52,381 nt of DNA from Byssothecium circinans (taxonomy: Eukaryota > Ascomycota > Dothideomycetes > Pleosporales > Massarinaceae): NCBI GenBank assembly GCA_010015675.1, contig ML976986.1:1248643-1301023 (forward strand), read 5' to 3'. Positions 11,409 to 24,119 of this stretch are shown one piece after another. Under the pieces are notes generated by a model. The model was not told where the DNA came from. It searched no databases and worked only from the letters and a program-made list of their open reading frames with translations. The position numbers and the translations under genes were made by a program. Position 1 is the stretch's first letter. The number at the start of each line of letters is the position of its first letter.

Positions 11409-13389
11409 CGTGTCTAGGCGGGGCGTAGGTCCAGATTGCTTGTGGAAGATTTTGAGAAGTTGTATCCAGATCAAAGTCGGTCGGCGCCGAGGATGTAAAG
11501 AAAGGCGCGGCCTGCGAGGTGGGCCCGCGGTCTGCTTAGATAGAAGGGATCATTCGCTGTGTCGCGGTGGCAGAGGAACGATATCGCAGGAAATATAGGA
11601 AAGGCGATATTCGATATTTGTCGTTGTCGCGGTGTGTGTTGTTGATGTCGGCTGGCGGCAGAGGGCAACTGCAGAGGAAGGCGCGCCGGCTCAAACGGGA
11701 AAGAAGGGTGCTGCAGCCCTAGTGATGAACCGCAGACGCAACCTCTTTGCCCTCTCCAACTGCTCTTGGCAGCTGATGCGTGGTGATGCAGTGAGGAACA
11801 GTCAAGTGCTGAGGAGACTGAGCAAGACGTACGAATTACCTCCACGATCACCGGTTGACGGGCCTGGAATGTGACGGACTTGAGCTAGCTACCAGCCTAA
11901 GCTTTGTAGGAGCACGCTCAACAAACGGCGACTCCTGTACACACTGTCCCTCCAGAAAACTCGAGTACAGAGACAGGGAGGACGAGCAGAGGGTCGATGG
12001 GGTGGGCATGGGTAACGTAGCACCAGCACCAGACGGGGCAATTGAACGACAGAAAGCAGACAGTCGGCTCCCGGGCAGTCGGTGAGCACTTGAGCGAGGG
12101 AGACACGCAAGAAGAACGAGGAAAAGCGTTTGCACGTGACAAGACCAGGAATGAATGAAGAGAAGACGGGACGGGACGGCACTAGACGGGATAGAAGCTG
12201 AGTACAGAGATGATAGTCACCTTAGAACATGGTCGTACTCGTGACGGCCAATGCTACCTACATATAACAGTGTGATGTACGCCACCAGGCAGTACATGGT
12301 TCGACAACTCCATCATACAATGTGCTGTCCCCCCTACAACCATCCTCCTCCCTCCTCGTTAGCCCCCGTCCGCGGCACAGCTCTCGCGTCCCACGCTGAC
12401 TCCATCTCACATTCCATTTCGTCGCATCGAGGAATAAAAGACGACAAGAGACGACAAAGACGGGCTGGTGATGCGGATGGCTTGCGACCAGACGCCGTTT
12501 GTCGTCGATTTAGAAGCAAACGCTGACAAGGGGCGTTGCCGCGGCCATCTGTCATCCATTTGTTGGCGCTTGCCGCACCGCACCTACCAATCCACCACCT
12601 CCCCGCCTCCCGTTCGCTCGTCAGGAAAAACGAAAAAGCACACAAATCGCCACCGAGATAGGAGATCTGGAAATAATGGCGTGAGTTTTGTGTTAACGCT
12701 GGACGTTGCGCCAGTGTAGCCATAGTAATATTAATGCACATAACCGTATTGTGCCGCCCTTGTATCCAACCTCGTCGCAGTGAGCGACAATTGAATCCGG
12801 CGCATTAGTACGGAGTAGAAGCAAGGTAAATGCGCAATCTCCACAAATCCAATAACAACTTATCGATGTCGTTCGAGTCTTCATCCCACGTCCGCTTCCC
12901 CAACCGTTCCCGCTCGCTACCAGACTTCGCACCCGTCAAAAAAAAAATGATGACCCTTGGAACTTGCTTCTCGCTGCGACCCCATCACTTTCGAGTACCT
13001 ATACCGTGGGGCTTTCGCACAGCCTGCGACATGTCATCGATGCCTCACGCTTACTGAGCTCAGTGGCTTTTAGTACCACCTAAGACGGGAAACTTGTTCA
13101 GGGTGGAAGACGAGCCGCAAAGCCTCATTCTCCGGATGTGTAGAAAAATTTATGAATGTTTCCTTAGTCACAGCGTACTAAAGTATCGCAAGGCCTTTTC
13201 AGCGAGTGCTGCACAATCATGCCTTTGGTGCAGTGCTCCCTCGTATGAAGAGTGCCTACTGTCGTCCCAAGCCTTGCTTGATCAATTCGCTAAATATACA
13301 CATCTCAATTTACTATAGATACACTACCGCCAAATCCACCGTCCTATGCCCTCACCCGTCAAAACACTTTCCCCATCACCCTCACCCTT
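11409..13389. other. Long intergenic region upstream of the GPCR
   Basis: Nearly 2 kb lack a supported gene. The part next to 11408 is probably the GPCR leader and promoter, and the part near 13390 is the 3' flank of CWC22. A 9-nt poly-A run lies near 12939. Short overlapping ORFs in all frames have no recognisable motifs. Confidence 0.4.
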
Positions 13390-15867
13390 TCACAAGCCCC
13401 TCCGCCTTGGAGGCGGCGACCTAGAAACCGAGCTAGTATGCCTTCTGTTCCTCGGCGGCGGCGGGGACGAGTTCCCACCCCTCCGACGCGGAGGAGGCGA
13501 ACGGGAGTCCGAGTCACGGCGACGTCGCGGAGGAGGTGAGCGAGAATCAGATTCTTGACGGCGTCGCGGAGGTGGAGATCGAGATCGCGAGAGACTGTCA
13601 GGCCCACGACGTCTTCGGGGAGGCGGAGAAGGAGACCGAGAAGGACTCGTTGAGTAACGTCGACCCTTGCGAACAGGCGACCGTGATCTCGAAGAAGATG
13701 GGCTACGTGCACGGCCTTTACCGCGAGGTGGCGATCGCGAGCGGCTGGACGAGTACTGGCGTTTGCGGGGAGCTGGAGATCTTGATAGGGATCGTGAGCG
13801 AGACCGTGAGTCTGCGTCGGATGAGGGGCTACGACCCCGACCGCGCCCTTTTCTGGGGGCAGGCGACCTGCTGCGCGAATATGAGCGACCCCTAGGGCTC
13901 GAAGAATTTCGCCGGCGACGGCGAGCAGGTGTGATGGAGCGCGAACGCGAGCGAGAAGAGTACGAAGAGTAAGAAGAAACACTCTGTGCATCCGAATCGC
14001 TCTCTGGCTCCGGTAGCGCGGCGGGCTTCGGTGGATTGTTCTTGAGGAACTCGCGCATGCCTTCGGTGAGAACACCCATTCCGATCGCGGTGAAGAAATT
14101 GATCGAGAAGCGGGTGTTGACCTGGTTGTCCGTGGGAAAGATGCCGGTCAGGCTGTCCTGTATCATGGGATCCTTCATTCGCTCGACTACCGTCTTTTGG
14201 CCCATAGCTGCCATAAGCTCCTCGAAGAGGATCTTAATGAAGATACGGGAGCTGGACGTCGTGTCTTCTTCATTCAATTTGATGGCCGAGAAGACATGCC
14301 AACCAATTGCATCAGTAGACAAAAGGTGCGCGAAGAACTGGGCGATAATGCGAAGTCGGTTTGTCTCCACGCGGTGAATGGTCTCATAGTAGTTGATGAA
14401 GCCCTCCTCGAACAGATCCGTCCACATGCGGTTAAGCTTGCAGAAGCGCTCTCCGATCATGCCGTAGAATTTCTCGTAGGTGCGTTCCTGGCTGGCGCAT
14501 TCCACGATCATGGTAGTAAGTTCCTTCTCCTGTCCATGAGGCAGGTTGATGCGCATGAGCTTGTGACAACATTCCTCGAAGCCTCCACTGCTCTTGATCG
14601 TAAGGTAGATCGTACGGCGCAAGCTAACGAGATCCGCATTCGTCTGATCCTTGATGTCCAAGGCCTTCGACTCCTCATCCTCTTCATCCTCATCGGACGA
14701 GGCATCCGTATATTCCGCATCGCTCTCTTCCTCGCCTAGAATCTCCTTCTTCAGTTTTTGGTACTGTGCTTCATTCTCTTCATATTCTGGGTCAAATTTG
14801 AAGATGTTGAGTCCATCCTCCACCTTGATGTCATCATCCAACTCGTATCGGTGTGTATGCTGGTCCTCCTCTTCTACCAAGTCCAACTCCTCCTTGACTG
14901 CTGGGTTGTCCTTGTACTTGTCTTTACGAATCTGAAACAAGACTTCGATCATGTATTGCGTACGCACATCGATGCCAGCTTCATGCAGGATATTCCGGAA
15001 TTGCTCGAAAATAATGTTCGCAATCGCGGGATTCAGGTCTTCCAAAAAGTGTCCCACCTCTTTCATGATACCGACTGCAATCTCCACACTGTCGTCTGTA
15101 GGATTGTTCAGCAAATGAAGCATAATCTCGGCAATCAGCATCTCGTGCACGACTTGCGTGTTCACCAAATGCGACAGAAACGTCGAGCTAGCCACCGCGA
15201 CCGCTTTGTCGTTTCTCTTGAATGCCTTCTTATACTGAATGATCAGCCTCCGCACCAGCAGGTCTCCTACCTGCGGCAGTTTGGTGTTTACGATCGCCAC
15301 CATTGCTGCGTAGATGGGCGTAAACGGCAAACTCGAGGCTTGCGCCTTCATAATTGACCGGCAGAACAGACCACGCCCACGCACCAGGTTCTCCGAGAAC
15401 AGCTCCGGGACAATCTGCTTGATATTTGCGACATTGCATTTGTTGATCATGCCCTGGATCGACTTCTTGAGCGCTTCCCAAGCCATGCGCTGGAACTCCG
15501 GTGTTTTCCTGTCCGTAATCGCAGCCTGCATAGCGCGAAGCCGTGCAGGCGGGATATACGCGCCGCCAGCCCGCGTCTTCGAGTCATCTACAGGGAGTTT
15601 GCGCGTGGCGCTGAAGGCACTCTGAAAGATTTTTAGGCGCGAATCGTCCTCGGGGATTTGGCCTTGCGGTCGCTGGTTCTCGCCTCCTCCTTCATCGTAT
15701 CGGCGTCCATTTTCGCGTCGGCGGTCTTCGTAGTCGTCGCGTCGTGAGCGCTTCGACGGGCCGGAGGTCTCATATGGCGGCGATCGTTCGCGCTTCTTGG
15801 GATGCTCTGGGAGCTCTATCTCAGGCTCCGGTGAGGGAATCCTCACAGCTGAAGCTACCTCCATCAT
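13390..15867 (-). CDS. CWC22: Pre-mRNA-splicing factor CWC22
   Basis: 825 residues from the first in-frame ATG pair (15867/15864). An N-terminal charged region leads to GGAYIPPARLRAMQ, an MIF4G domain (about 122-310; EFQRMAWEALKKSI, LVRGRGLFCRSIMKAQ), an acidic linker, an MA3 domain (about 410-525; SLRRTIYLTIKSS, FEECCHKL) and NTRFSINFFTAIGMG. The tail (about 630-825) is a long RS domain with repeated RSPPPRRR units. CWC22 binds eIF4A3, brings it to the spliceosome and is needed for exon-junction-complex loading (family knowledge). Long RS tails are known in metazoan CWC22; yeast lacks them. The frame stays open about 40 codons upstream without an ATG, so a small upstream exon is possible and the N-terminus is uncertain. 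Confidence 0.92.
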   Translation of the reverse strand: MMEVASAVRIPSPEPEIELPEHPKKRERSPPYETSGPSKRSRRDDYEDRRRENGRRYDEGGGENQRPQGQIPEDDSRLKIFQSAFSATRKLPVDDSKTRAGGAYIPPARLRAMQAAITDRKTPEFQRMAWEALKKSIQGMINKCNVANIKQIVPELFSENLVRGRGLFCRSIMKAQASSLPFTPIYAAMVAIVNTKLPQVGDLLVRRLIIQYKKAFKRNDKAVAVASSTFLSHLVNTQVVHEMLIAEIMLHLLNNPTDDSVEIAVGIMKEVGHFLEDLNPAIANIIFEQFRNILHEAGIDVRTQYMIEVLFQIRKDKYKDNPAVKEELDLVEEEDQHTHRYELDDDIKVEDGLNIFKFDPEYEENEAQYQKLKKEILGEEESDAEYTDASSDEDEEDEESKALDIKDQTNADLVSLRRTIYLTIKSSGGFEECCHKLMRINLPHGQEKELTTMIVECASQERTYEKFYGMIGERFCKLNRMWTDLFEEGFINYYETIHRVETNRLRIIAQFFAHLLSTDAIGWHVFSAIKLNEEDTTSSSRIFIKILFEELMAAMGQKTVVERMKDPMIQDSLTGIFPTDNQVNTRFSINFFTAIGMGVLTEGMREFLKNNPPKPAALPEPESDSDAQSVSSYSSYSSRSRSRSITPARRRRRNSSSPRGRSYSRSRSPAPRKGRGRGRSPSSDADSRSRSRSLSRSPAPRKRQYSSSRSRSPPRGKGRARSPSSSRSRSPVRKGRRYSTSPSRSPSPPPRRRRGPDSLSRSRSPPPRRRQESDSRSPPPRRRRDSDSRSPPPRRRGGNSSPPPPRNRRHTSSVSRSPPPRRRGL

Positions 15868-16273
15868 CGCTTGTTTCCTCAAATTCGTCAGAAGATTCTG
15901 CGTGTTGCGTATCCAAGCTTTTGAGACCGCCGTACGACCCTGCACACCCGATAACTCTTCTTGAAGCTCGTATCTAGTTCACTTTCAGGCTGCCGCGGCG
16001 AGGTGACGGGTGTAGGCTTCGACAGGTCCGAACTGCTGTTAAATATCGATGTCGCGCGTCGTGATGTGATGGGGCGGAGAAACTTTGGTCAAGCAGGAAA
16101 CCTAGCTGGTCCGGCGCGGATGGACTTTCAACCGATGGTAACAGTCTTGGCGCTCACCATCCCAGCGCGAACACCTTGCACATTGGCGCAAGAAGTGAGA
16201 GAAGTCCGATCCGATACTCCACGCCTACGTCGCCATCCACTCTCTCGATTTCCTCCCCCCGCCAAATCCAAAA
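15868..16273. promoter_or_regulatory. Divergent promoter region, CWC22/DPM2
   Basis: Start codons on opposite strands lie about 406 bp apart, so this must serve as a bidirectional promoter for two housekeeping genes. Part of it may hold a CWC22 5' exon: on the minus strand a Ser/Pro-rich open frame spans about 15.91-16.09 kb. Confidence 0.45.
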
Positions 16274-16719
16274 ATGGTACGTTCCCCAAAAACAACCCCG
16301 AGAAAAAAAAAAGGAAAAAAGAGAGAAACTAACAACACACCCCCAGCTCGACCGTCTAGTAGGCCTCACCATGCTCCTCGCAGCAACCACCGTCTTCGTC
16401 TACTACACCATCTGGACCCTCTTCATGGTACCCTTCCCCCTTCCCATCCCCCTTCCCATCCCCCTTCCCCTCCCCTTCCATACCCCCTCTCCCTCCACCC
16501 AAGAATAAAAGAACTATACTAAGAACAAAACCCCCCCAGCCCTTCGTCGACGAAGACCACATCCTACACTCCTTCTTCCTCCCCCGCGTCTGGGCCATCC
16601 GCATCCCCGTGATCCTTCTCATTCTCTTCGGCACTATCGTTGGCAGTTTCTTGTCCACCGTTATGATACGGAGCAACCGCAAGAAGGCGCTTAAGGCGAA
16701 GCAGAAGAAAGCTACGTGA
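16274..16719 (+). CDS. DPM2: Dolichol-phosphate mannosyltransferase subunit 2
   Basis: Three exons (16274-16276, 16347-16427, 16540-16719) give 87 residues. The first exon is only the ATG: GTACGT follows at once and the acceptor CCCCCAG at 16346 joins to LDRLVGL. Two transmembrane helices (LVGLTMLLAATTVFVYY and IRIPVILLILFGTIVGSFLS) flank PFVDEDHILHSFFLPRVWAIRIP, the conserved DPM2 loop, and a Lys-rich tail ends the protein. DPM2 stabilises the Dpm1 catalytic subunit in the ER membrane and so supports N-glycosylation, O-mannosylation and GPI anchors. Intron 2 (16428-16539) is strongly pyrimidine-rich, with repeated CCCTTCCCAT units. The length matches the family. Confidence 0.93.
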
Positions 16720-17007
16720 GTGCGGAGCACAGGCAGGGGGGTTGAGAGGTCAACGGTGAGGGAAACATGGGAAAGGGAGGTGCATTGGGAGGCGCATGGC
16801 GTCTGATATCATGTGGGCTTGCAGATACTTTGGGTAAAAGGATGGTGGAGAAGTCTTATGGTGATATTATATGGTTCATTGTTGACTGAGCTATATTCTA
16901 ATCATCGCGAAAACTGCAGTCTGAGAAGTATCCGGACGCCGCGTGCAGCGTTTGCTTTGAAAGGACATCAAAACCCTCAAAGAGGTCATGCCCGTACAAT
17001 TTCCCTC

Positions 17008-20000
17008 TCACATAACCGAGCAATCCTCACTATTGAGTAAGACTGTAGTCCCTTCCTCCCCATCGCCATCTTCGTCTCCCAAACCCATAGCCTGACGGTG
17101 CGCCTGAGCCCGCTGCGAAAGCTGGGCCAGTAACGCCCTCGTAATGAAGGCCTCCTCATCACCCCCCTTTCGATTCATGTCATTTTCTGATGTAATCTCA
17201 TAAGCCCTGTGCATCGCCCTCCTACTCCGCAACCCATTCCCTTCAACCTCATTGTCTTCGTCGTCACTCAACGCAGGATCGCCAGTCGAAGGAGTAGGCT
17301 CTGCAGTCTGTTCACGTTGACGTCGACGCCTTCGTATGAGGTGGATGCTGGAAAAACCAGGGTCTGCGGAGTGAACGCCAATGCCTTTCCGTGCATTTCG
17401 CTGGTCATTTGCATCTGGAGAGAAGACCTTGATTGTATGGTCAATACCGCTAACGGCCATGAGAGGTTCATAGGGATGGCCTTGGACAACGTTGACAATT
17501 TCTCCATCACCTTCCAGGATGTTGACAAGGTCTCCTGTCTTTCTGTCCCAGATGAAGACATGGCCGCAGTCGCTACCGCTCACGACATATTCGTCTTGTT
17601 GTCCGAAGTAATTGACGTCTTTGACGGTGCGAATATTACAATGACCGCGGAAAACGCGTGTATGCGGTATGCAAGGGACGTCCGACTCCACACGTTGGCG
17701 CAGGAAGCTCCGATCAAAGTCGGATCGCCAAAGTATACGCCCGCTGCGACTGCGAGAAAGACCATCTTCATCGACGTCCTCGTCATCGTCGTCCACAGGA
17801 TCAAATGCCTCGATATCACCGTCGGACTCTTCGCCCTCATCATGTTCTTGATCGTCGTCTTCTTCCATGACGATATCAGAACTCAAAAGCGGCGCCTCAC
17901 TACTCACACGTTCAGTAGGCGTGTGCGAACTCGCAGCGCCTGCTGATTGTGTGGATGTCCGCCTTCCTAGTGCAGCATCGATAAGTGTTCCATACTCTAG
18001 AGATTCGTCGTCCTCGAGCGGGTCGATGTCCTCCTGGAGCCGCCGGTATTCCGCCTCTTCAGCTCGAAGACTAGCATCGGCGATCCCGCTTCCACAGTAA
18101 GCACGATCAACAATAGAAAACCAGATCCCTTTCGAAGCGTTGAGCAGGACGCCTCGGCCAATTTGAAAAGCCCATCGTCGAACGGCAGCTGCTCGATCTT
18201 GCACCTCGCCCTCCTCAGCGGACTCCACTGTGGATTTATCCTCGCCAGTAAGATCCGCAAAAGGAGTTTTCAAGGCTCGCGAGAACGCGATTACGGCAGC
18301 TTTCTCCGAAGAATAGAAGATCCTTGTTTCATCTGACTCGAACCTGTTCGCATCGACGTTAACGATGGGACTATCACTTGCGAGCTGAAGAAGGTATGGA
18401 ATAAGGATTTCATCAATAGCGTCAACGTCTGCATCCGGAGGAAGCGGAAGGCGTGAGCTACTACTGGGGCTGGAGAAGCCTGAAATCAAGGCGCCGAGAC
18501 CGCTGTCCAGCCAGAGCAAGATAGCCTTCAAGAAGTCGTATCCAAACTGTTCGTTGCGTGGTAAAGACCTCTCGTTAGGGGCAGGCTGTATAGACGCGAA
18601 ATATTGAGAGATGATAGCGTTGGCGTTGCCACCAGTGCGCAACTGCCCACCCAACACGCGAGCAAGAGTGCCGGCAGCTTGAACAAATCTACGGGACGAA
18701 GCTCGGCTCTCGCGCAGCTTGTTTTGTAGAGCAACGTCGATTGGAGTCGGGTTCACAGGATAGCGCCAGGTCCTCGATATCTCATCCATGTCTGGCAGTA
18801 TCGATGCAGCGTGACCGATCAGCGAAGTGAATCGTGGTGTGTAATTAGACTGGTCGTCATCTCTTGATGAACTAGAATCTGTAAGATGGAAAATCTTCTG
18901 AAGCTGAACAGTAAACTTAGCAATGCGGTAGTGGTCGGTGTTTTGGACAATCTCGGCTTCGTCAGATGAGAGGGGGCTTTGAGGAGCTTGAATCCTGATC
19001 TCTTCGCTCTGTCCGTTGCCGTAATTTACTCGCAGAGCCAGGTCCTCCTCCTCACTGTCCGTACGCTGTCTTGAAGCTCGACCTCCATCCTCTTGAGGTA
19101 CCGTACTGGATCTCGGGCGCTTCCGCTTACGGATGTTATCTTTAACTCTACGACGCGATGACGACTCCCCTGTTGCTTGAGCCTCTACGTATTCTTCCGA
19201 CGCATCTGGCGACCTCAAGATGTCGAAGCTGTAGATATGGTCGCCGGACCAACTAACGACAAGCTCATTGGGGTTGGCATCGCTGATCTTGCATGCGGTA
19301 ATATGGCCGTTGTCTGCCCGTCGCATTCGCTGCTTGCCGTTTTTCGCAAATTTCTTCACGCACCGGGTTGCCTTGCCAAAGACTTCGTCATCGCCCTCGC
19401 TCCAGTTGCTAGGACTTGCGAGTTTGGCGCCTCGCTCATCCAACTTGTCTCGTCCGAGCATGCGTCGATCGTGGAGAAAGCAGTGAAGATGGGCGCCACC
19501 TAATGCAATGTAGTGCGGTTGCGAGGGAGAGCATGAAACGGTGTTGAGATCCAGGTGATACTTCGAATATGAGATCAACGGTGCCGGAACATTATCAGAG
19601 GCTTCGCTATCTGCAGCCCAACTCGGCAGCGAGCCATTTCTCCGTGGCGGGTACGCTTTAGAAGGCTGCCTTATGTCCCACTGCCGCACATCACCATCCT
19701 CTGAGCAAGTTAGAAAATAGAACGGGTTGTCCTCGGTCACTATCCGCTTCACTGTGTCGGTATGGCACCGGAACGCTTTCGCGTTGGTGTCCGTTTGGGT
19801 CAAGGTCAGACCATCAGGTATGCCGTGAATGCCCACAGGATAGCTAGAGCCCCGCTGTCTGCTAGACGACGCTCCATATAATGCAGAGTGGCCGGAATGC
19901 TCAATGTCGAATATGCGGACGTCGTCGGTTGCGGAGACAATGGTGCGATCGTTGGAGTAGGGCATAAATTTGACGGAGAAGATATTTGTGGTGTGTCCGG

Positions 20001-20329
20001 TGATGATAGACGTTGTAAGGCTGAACTGCGATGTCGAGGATTCGGGGTGGTATGAGTGAATGTTGATGTGGTGGTCATCGGATCCTGAGGCTAAGAGGCG
20101 GCCAGATCTCGACCAACTGCTGGTTGTTAAATAGAGCTTCAGACGAATCTTAGAGAGGTTTTACTCACGAGAGAGCGTTGACGCATCCAACGTGCCCCTC
20201 CAACTCGTTCACAATATCCAGATCCTGCACCCACCGCCTATCGCCATAGATGCCAGCAATACCAGCGTATCGCTTCCGGTCGGCAGCAACCTCCCGCTTT
20301 AGCAGACGATCGAAGACGGTGTTCTTCAT
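17008..20329 (-). CDS. WD40-repeat protein, DCAF6/DCAF8-like
   Basis: Two exons (20329-20169, 20116-17008; 52-nt intron) give 1,089 residues. N-terminal WD repeats begin at residue about 46 (LEGHVGCVNALSWS...GSDDHHINIHSY; ITGHTTNIFSVKF; CHTDTVKRI...DVRQWDI). A long low-complexity, acidic central region follows, and two more WD repeats close the fold (RVFRGHCNIRTVKDVNYFG, EYVVSGSDCGHVFIWDRKTG, MAVSGIDHTIKVFSP). This split propeller is the layout of DDB1- and CUL4-associated factors 6/8, substrate receptors of CUL4-DDB1 ubiquitin ligases (family knowledge). A tract of Asp/Glu at about 770-800 and a C-terminal Arg/Lys-rich region suggest nuclear location. Its substrate in fungi is unknown to me. 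Confidence 0.85.
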
Positions 20330-20918
20330 GTTGCTTCTATAAATGCCTGTGGTATTCGGGTGGAGAAAAGGTCGTCAAGGCGTGGTGGCTAGGAAGTAAC
20401 GGTGTAAGGTGAGGCAAACGAGAACAGTAGCTACCAAAGTGCTCCGGGACTGCGAGGCGAAGGAAAGGCGTCAGTCAATCAATCCGGCGGTACGCGTTCG
20501 CGATAGGGAGTCCAGATAAAGGTGCAGAGACGTGCACGCATGTCGCAGTCCTCCTGTACGTGGCCGTGTTTCGCGAGCGGAGACTGCCTTTGAGCTTTTG
20601 AAGATGACCGCTAGGGCTGACTGGTGGCGCTAGCACCCGGTCCCATTCACCCCCACCGTCCCACCCTCGCTTGTTCACCTTTCGAAGCATTTCTTCCACC
20701 TTCGCAAACAGCGTGATTGCTGAGCTGAGCATGTTTACGGCATATACTGTTGGAGACGGGTAAAGTAGGACATCTTCCCAAATAGGTAACTGAACTACAC
20801 ATGTGCACATCCACTGGAAGAAAACGCCAACAATCAAAGTTATCAAATCCCATATCCACTTCCTTCCTCTCCACCCCCCTGGACCCCTGCACCCCCTCCC
20901 CAAATATCCTCTCAACTC
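20330..20918. other. Intergenic gap upstream of the WD40 gene
   Basis: 589 bp lie between the WD40 gene start and the stop of the catalase-like gene, both on the minus strand. The region should hold the WD40 promoter and the 3' UTR of the catalase-like gene. The 146-codon minus-strand frame at 20475-20915 lacks an ATG at its 5' end and any family motif. Confidence 0.4.
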
Positions 20919-21946
20919 TCAAGCAGCACCCCTCCTCTCCCTCCCACTAACCAAATAAACACTAGCCCTAACCTCCACCAACGGATCCCCACTGCCTTCA
21001 ATCCCCTGCACCCTCGGCACAGGATCAAATATAACCCTCCTCTCCTCCTCCAAACTCTTCTCCCTTCCCAAAATCCCCTCGACGCGAATCTCTCCCAATT
21101 CCACAACTGTCCTCTCCTCCGGCCAAACCACAGTCGCATTATCCACAACATCGCCCTCCTCGGCAACCTGCACCACAAGCTTATACGCAATGGGCGGACC
21201 AGTCTCAACACGCGCGGCAAGTTCATCGTACAGATAAGTGGCCGACTTCCCAGCCACTTCCTCAGGAGAAAGCGCATGATGGCCAGCTGTGGGAAGAACT
21301 CGATATCTCACAAACCTCTCCTTACCCTCCCCATCCACAAACTTGAACGCATTCACGCCGAAAAACCTCTCCGTAGCGAAACTCTCGGGGCTCCGTCTGT
21401 CTTCGGTCAAAAACCGTTTCGTCTCGGGATGCGTGGCGAGGAACGCGCCTAGCGCTTTCCCTCCGTCGGTTCCCGCGGCCCCGGCGGCTTGTAGAAACTC
21501 GAGGAATTGCTCGCCCGTGGATACGGGGAAGAGAGGCGTGGAGTGCGCGATGATGTCGGTGTGGTGGCGTTTTCCGTCTGCCGTGGAGGGGAGGTGGAAG
21601 CGGATGGCGAGGCCGCGCGGGTTGGCGTTCGGGTCGGTGTCGGGGATCGTGGGGTGCCCGGTGGATGAGGAGAAGCGGAGGGTTAGGCGGGTGGAGGGGA
21701 GGGTGAAGTGGGGGGCAGTTGTTAGGGTTGCGGCGGTAGGCGTAGGCGTGAATGTTCCGGTTAGGAGGCGGCCTTTGGCGTGGGCTGTAGACGTGAGAAT
21801 CAAGATGGGGTCAAGGGGGAGTTGGGAAGCGGGTATGGCATACCAGGCCTGAAACTCTTGGGGACATTTTCTCCTGCGGCGGCGCGGAGCGTGGAGACCA
21901 GACTAGTGCTCGTTTCGACGATCTTGGGGTGTTGAGAGAGAGGCAT
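20919..21946 (-). CDS. Small catalase-like haem protein
   Basis: Two exons (21946-21844, 21784-20919; 59-nt intron) give 322 residues, well under the roughly 500 of typical monofunctional catalases. The catalase core is recognisable: FRPAHAKGRLLTGTF with the distal His at 36, NPRGLAIRFHLP, FPVSTGEQFLEFL, FFGVNAFKF and RYRVLP, then a C-terminal IFDP..VQGIEGSGDPLVEVR leading to R307-x3-Y311, the R-x3-Y proximal haem-ligand motif. It belongs to the catalase-related minimal proteins (bacterial SrpA-like), which often act as haem peroxidases with organic substrates (family knowledge). Peroxidase rather than strong catalase activity is inferred. There is no C-terminal SKL and no evident signal peptide. 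Confidence 0.85.
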
Positions 21947-23085
21947 TGTGAGGTGGTGAGTTTTTATAGTCTCGAGATAGGGTGCTCTGTTGAGTTTACT
22001 TCTATCGCGCTTGATATGAGTGCGGGAGTTTTTGTAGATGGTAGTTGCAATCCAAAATCGTGTCCCTCCCAAACCACCACCACTTTATATACCCGCCTCT
22101 CTCGGCTCACCATTCCAAATCCTCTTCCACAATCCCGCCAACTTATCACAAACTATGGTAGAAATAGAATCCACCTTCCAGCCATGCATACACTAGTCAA
22201 ATCGCCCCTCCCCAATTGGTCAACACAGGTATGACAAGAGCTTACTCACACTCTAACCTAAGCCCCGCTTGTACTCCAGAACATGAAAAACGCCACCAAG
22301 AGTATCCCTACATGCAGATAGATGACGTCGGGAAGGAATCACGCAATGGCGTTTAGCAAGCTATGTCTTGGGCTTGCGTTAGGAGGGGAAGGGGGGCAGT
22401 GCGATTGCCCTCTTCAACCTGAAGACACATCTACGTCTAAGGGAGGAATTATCTGAAAAATCGCACCGGAGTATATCAGGAGTAAGCTGTCCGCAAGATC
22501 GTTGTTACCGAATTTCCCGGCACTGCGAGAGCTAATATTATCGGCCGAATGATATGGGGATAAGTAATCCGAGGAAGGTGGAAAGTTGCAGGTCAGGTAT
22601 TTCAGAGACACCATGTATGACATAGTCGAATGGGGCAGATGAATTTGGATATCGTTCATGGATTTCGTTCTGAAGTATTTGCCATGTCCGACTTCATACA
22701 GTACTAGGACAGCGGTGTTGCAACACTTTGCCTGACCGAAACTGTAGGAAGCAGCGCTAGGCTTATGACATAGGACTGTGCTACGAATTGCATAGATGGA
22801 AAAGCCCAATGAAGCTGAAGCCGCTAATGATATGCTCATAACATAGACGAACAGAGGATATTCCCAGTTAACTCAATTAACGCCTGTGCTCGATAAATGC
22901 GCAAGCACCGTCCTTCGCAGCACTAAAACCGAAGGTTGTGGACGCATCTTGACTTCGGAAATTGTGAAAGAGGATATAGGCATTTGACACACGACTGTAT
23001 TCATATAGCGTGATCACAGATGTGTAGTCAGGATTGCATGTATGTCATGAGAATGCGCATGATATTTCGTTATTGGCGGGTCATT
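21947..23085. other. Intergenic region between catalase-like gene and PHO85
   Basis: 1.1 kb with no convincing gene. A 141-codon ATG-initiated frame on the minus strand (22414-22839) starts with a hydrophobic stretch (MSISLAASASLGFSIYA), but it has no known motif and sits where the 3' flank of PHO85 and the promoter of the catalase-like gene should be. Confidence 0.35.

Positions 23086-24119
<1,034 letters not shown>

Noticed and set aside
13359..14075. 238-codon minus-strand frame in the CWC22 tail
   Set aside because: It is an alternative frame of the Arg/Ser repeat region, where repetitive codons keep other frames open.
22414..22839. 141-codon minus-strand ATG frame
   Set aside because: It has a hydrophobic start but no known motif or splice support, and lies in the flanks of two genes.
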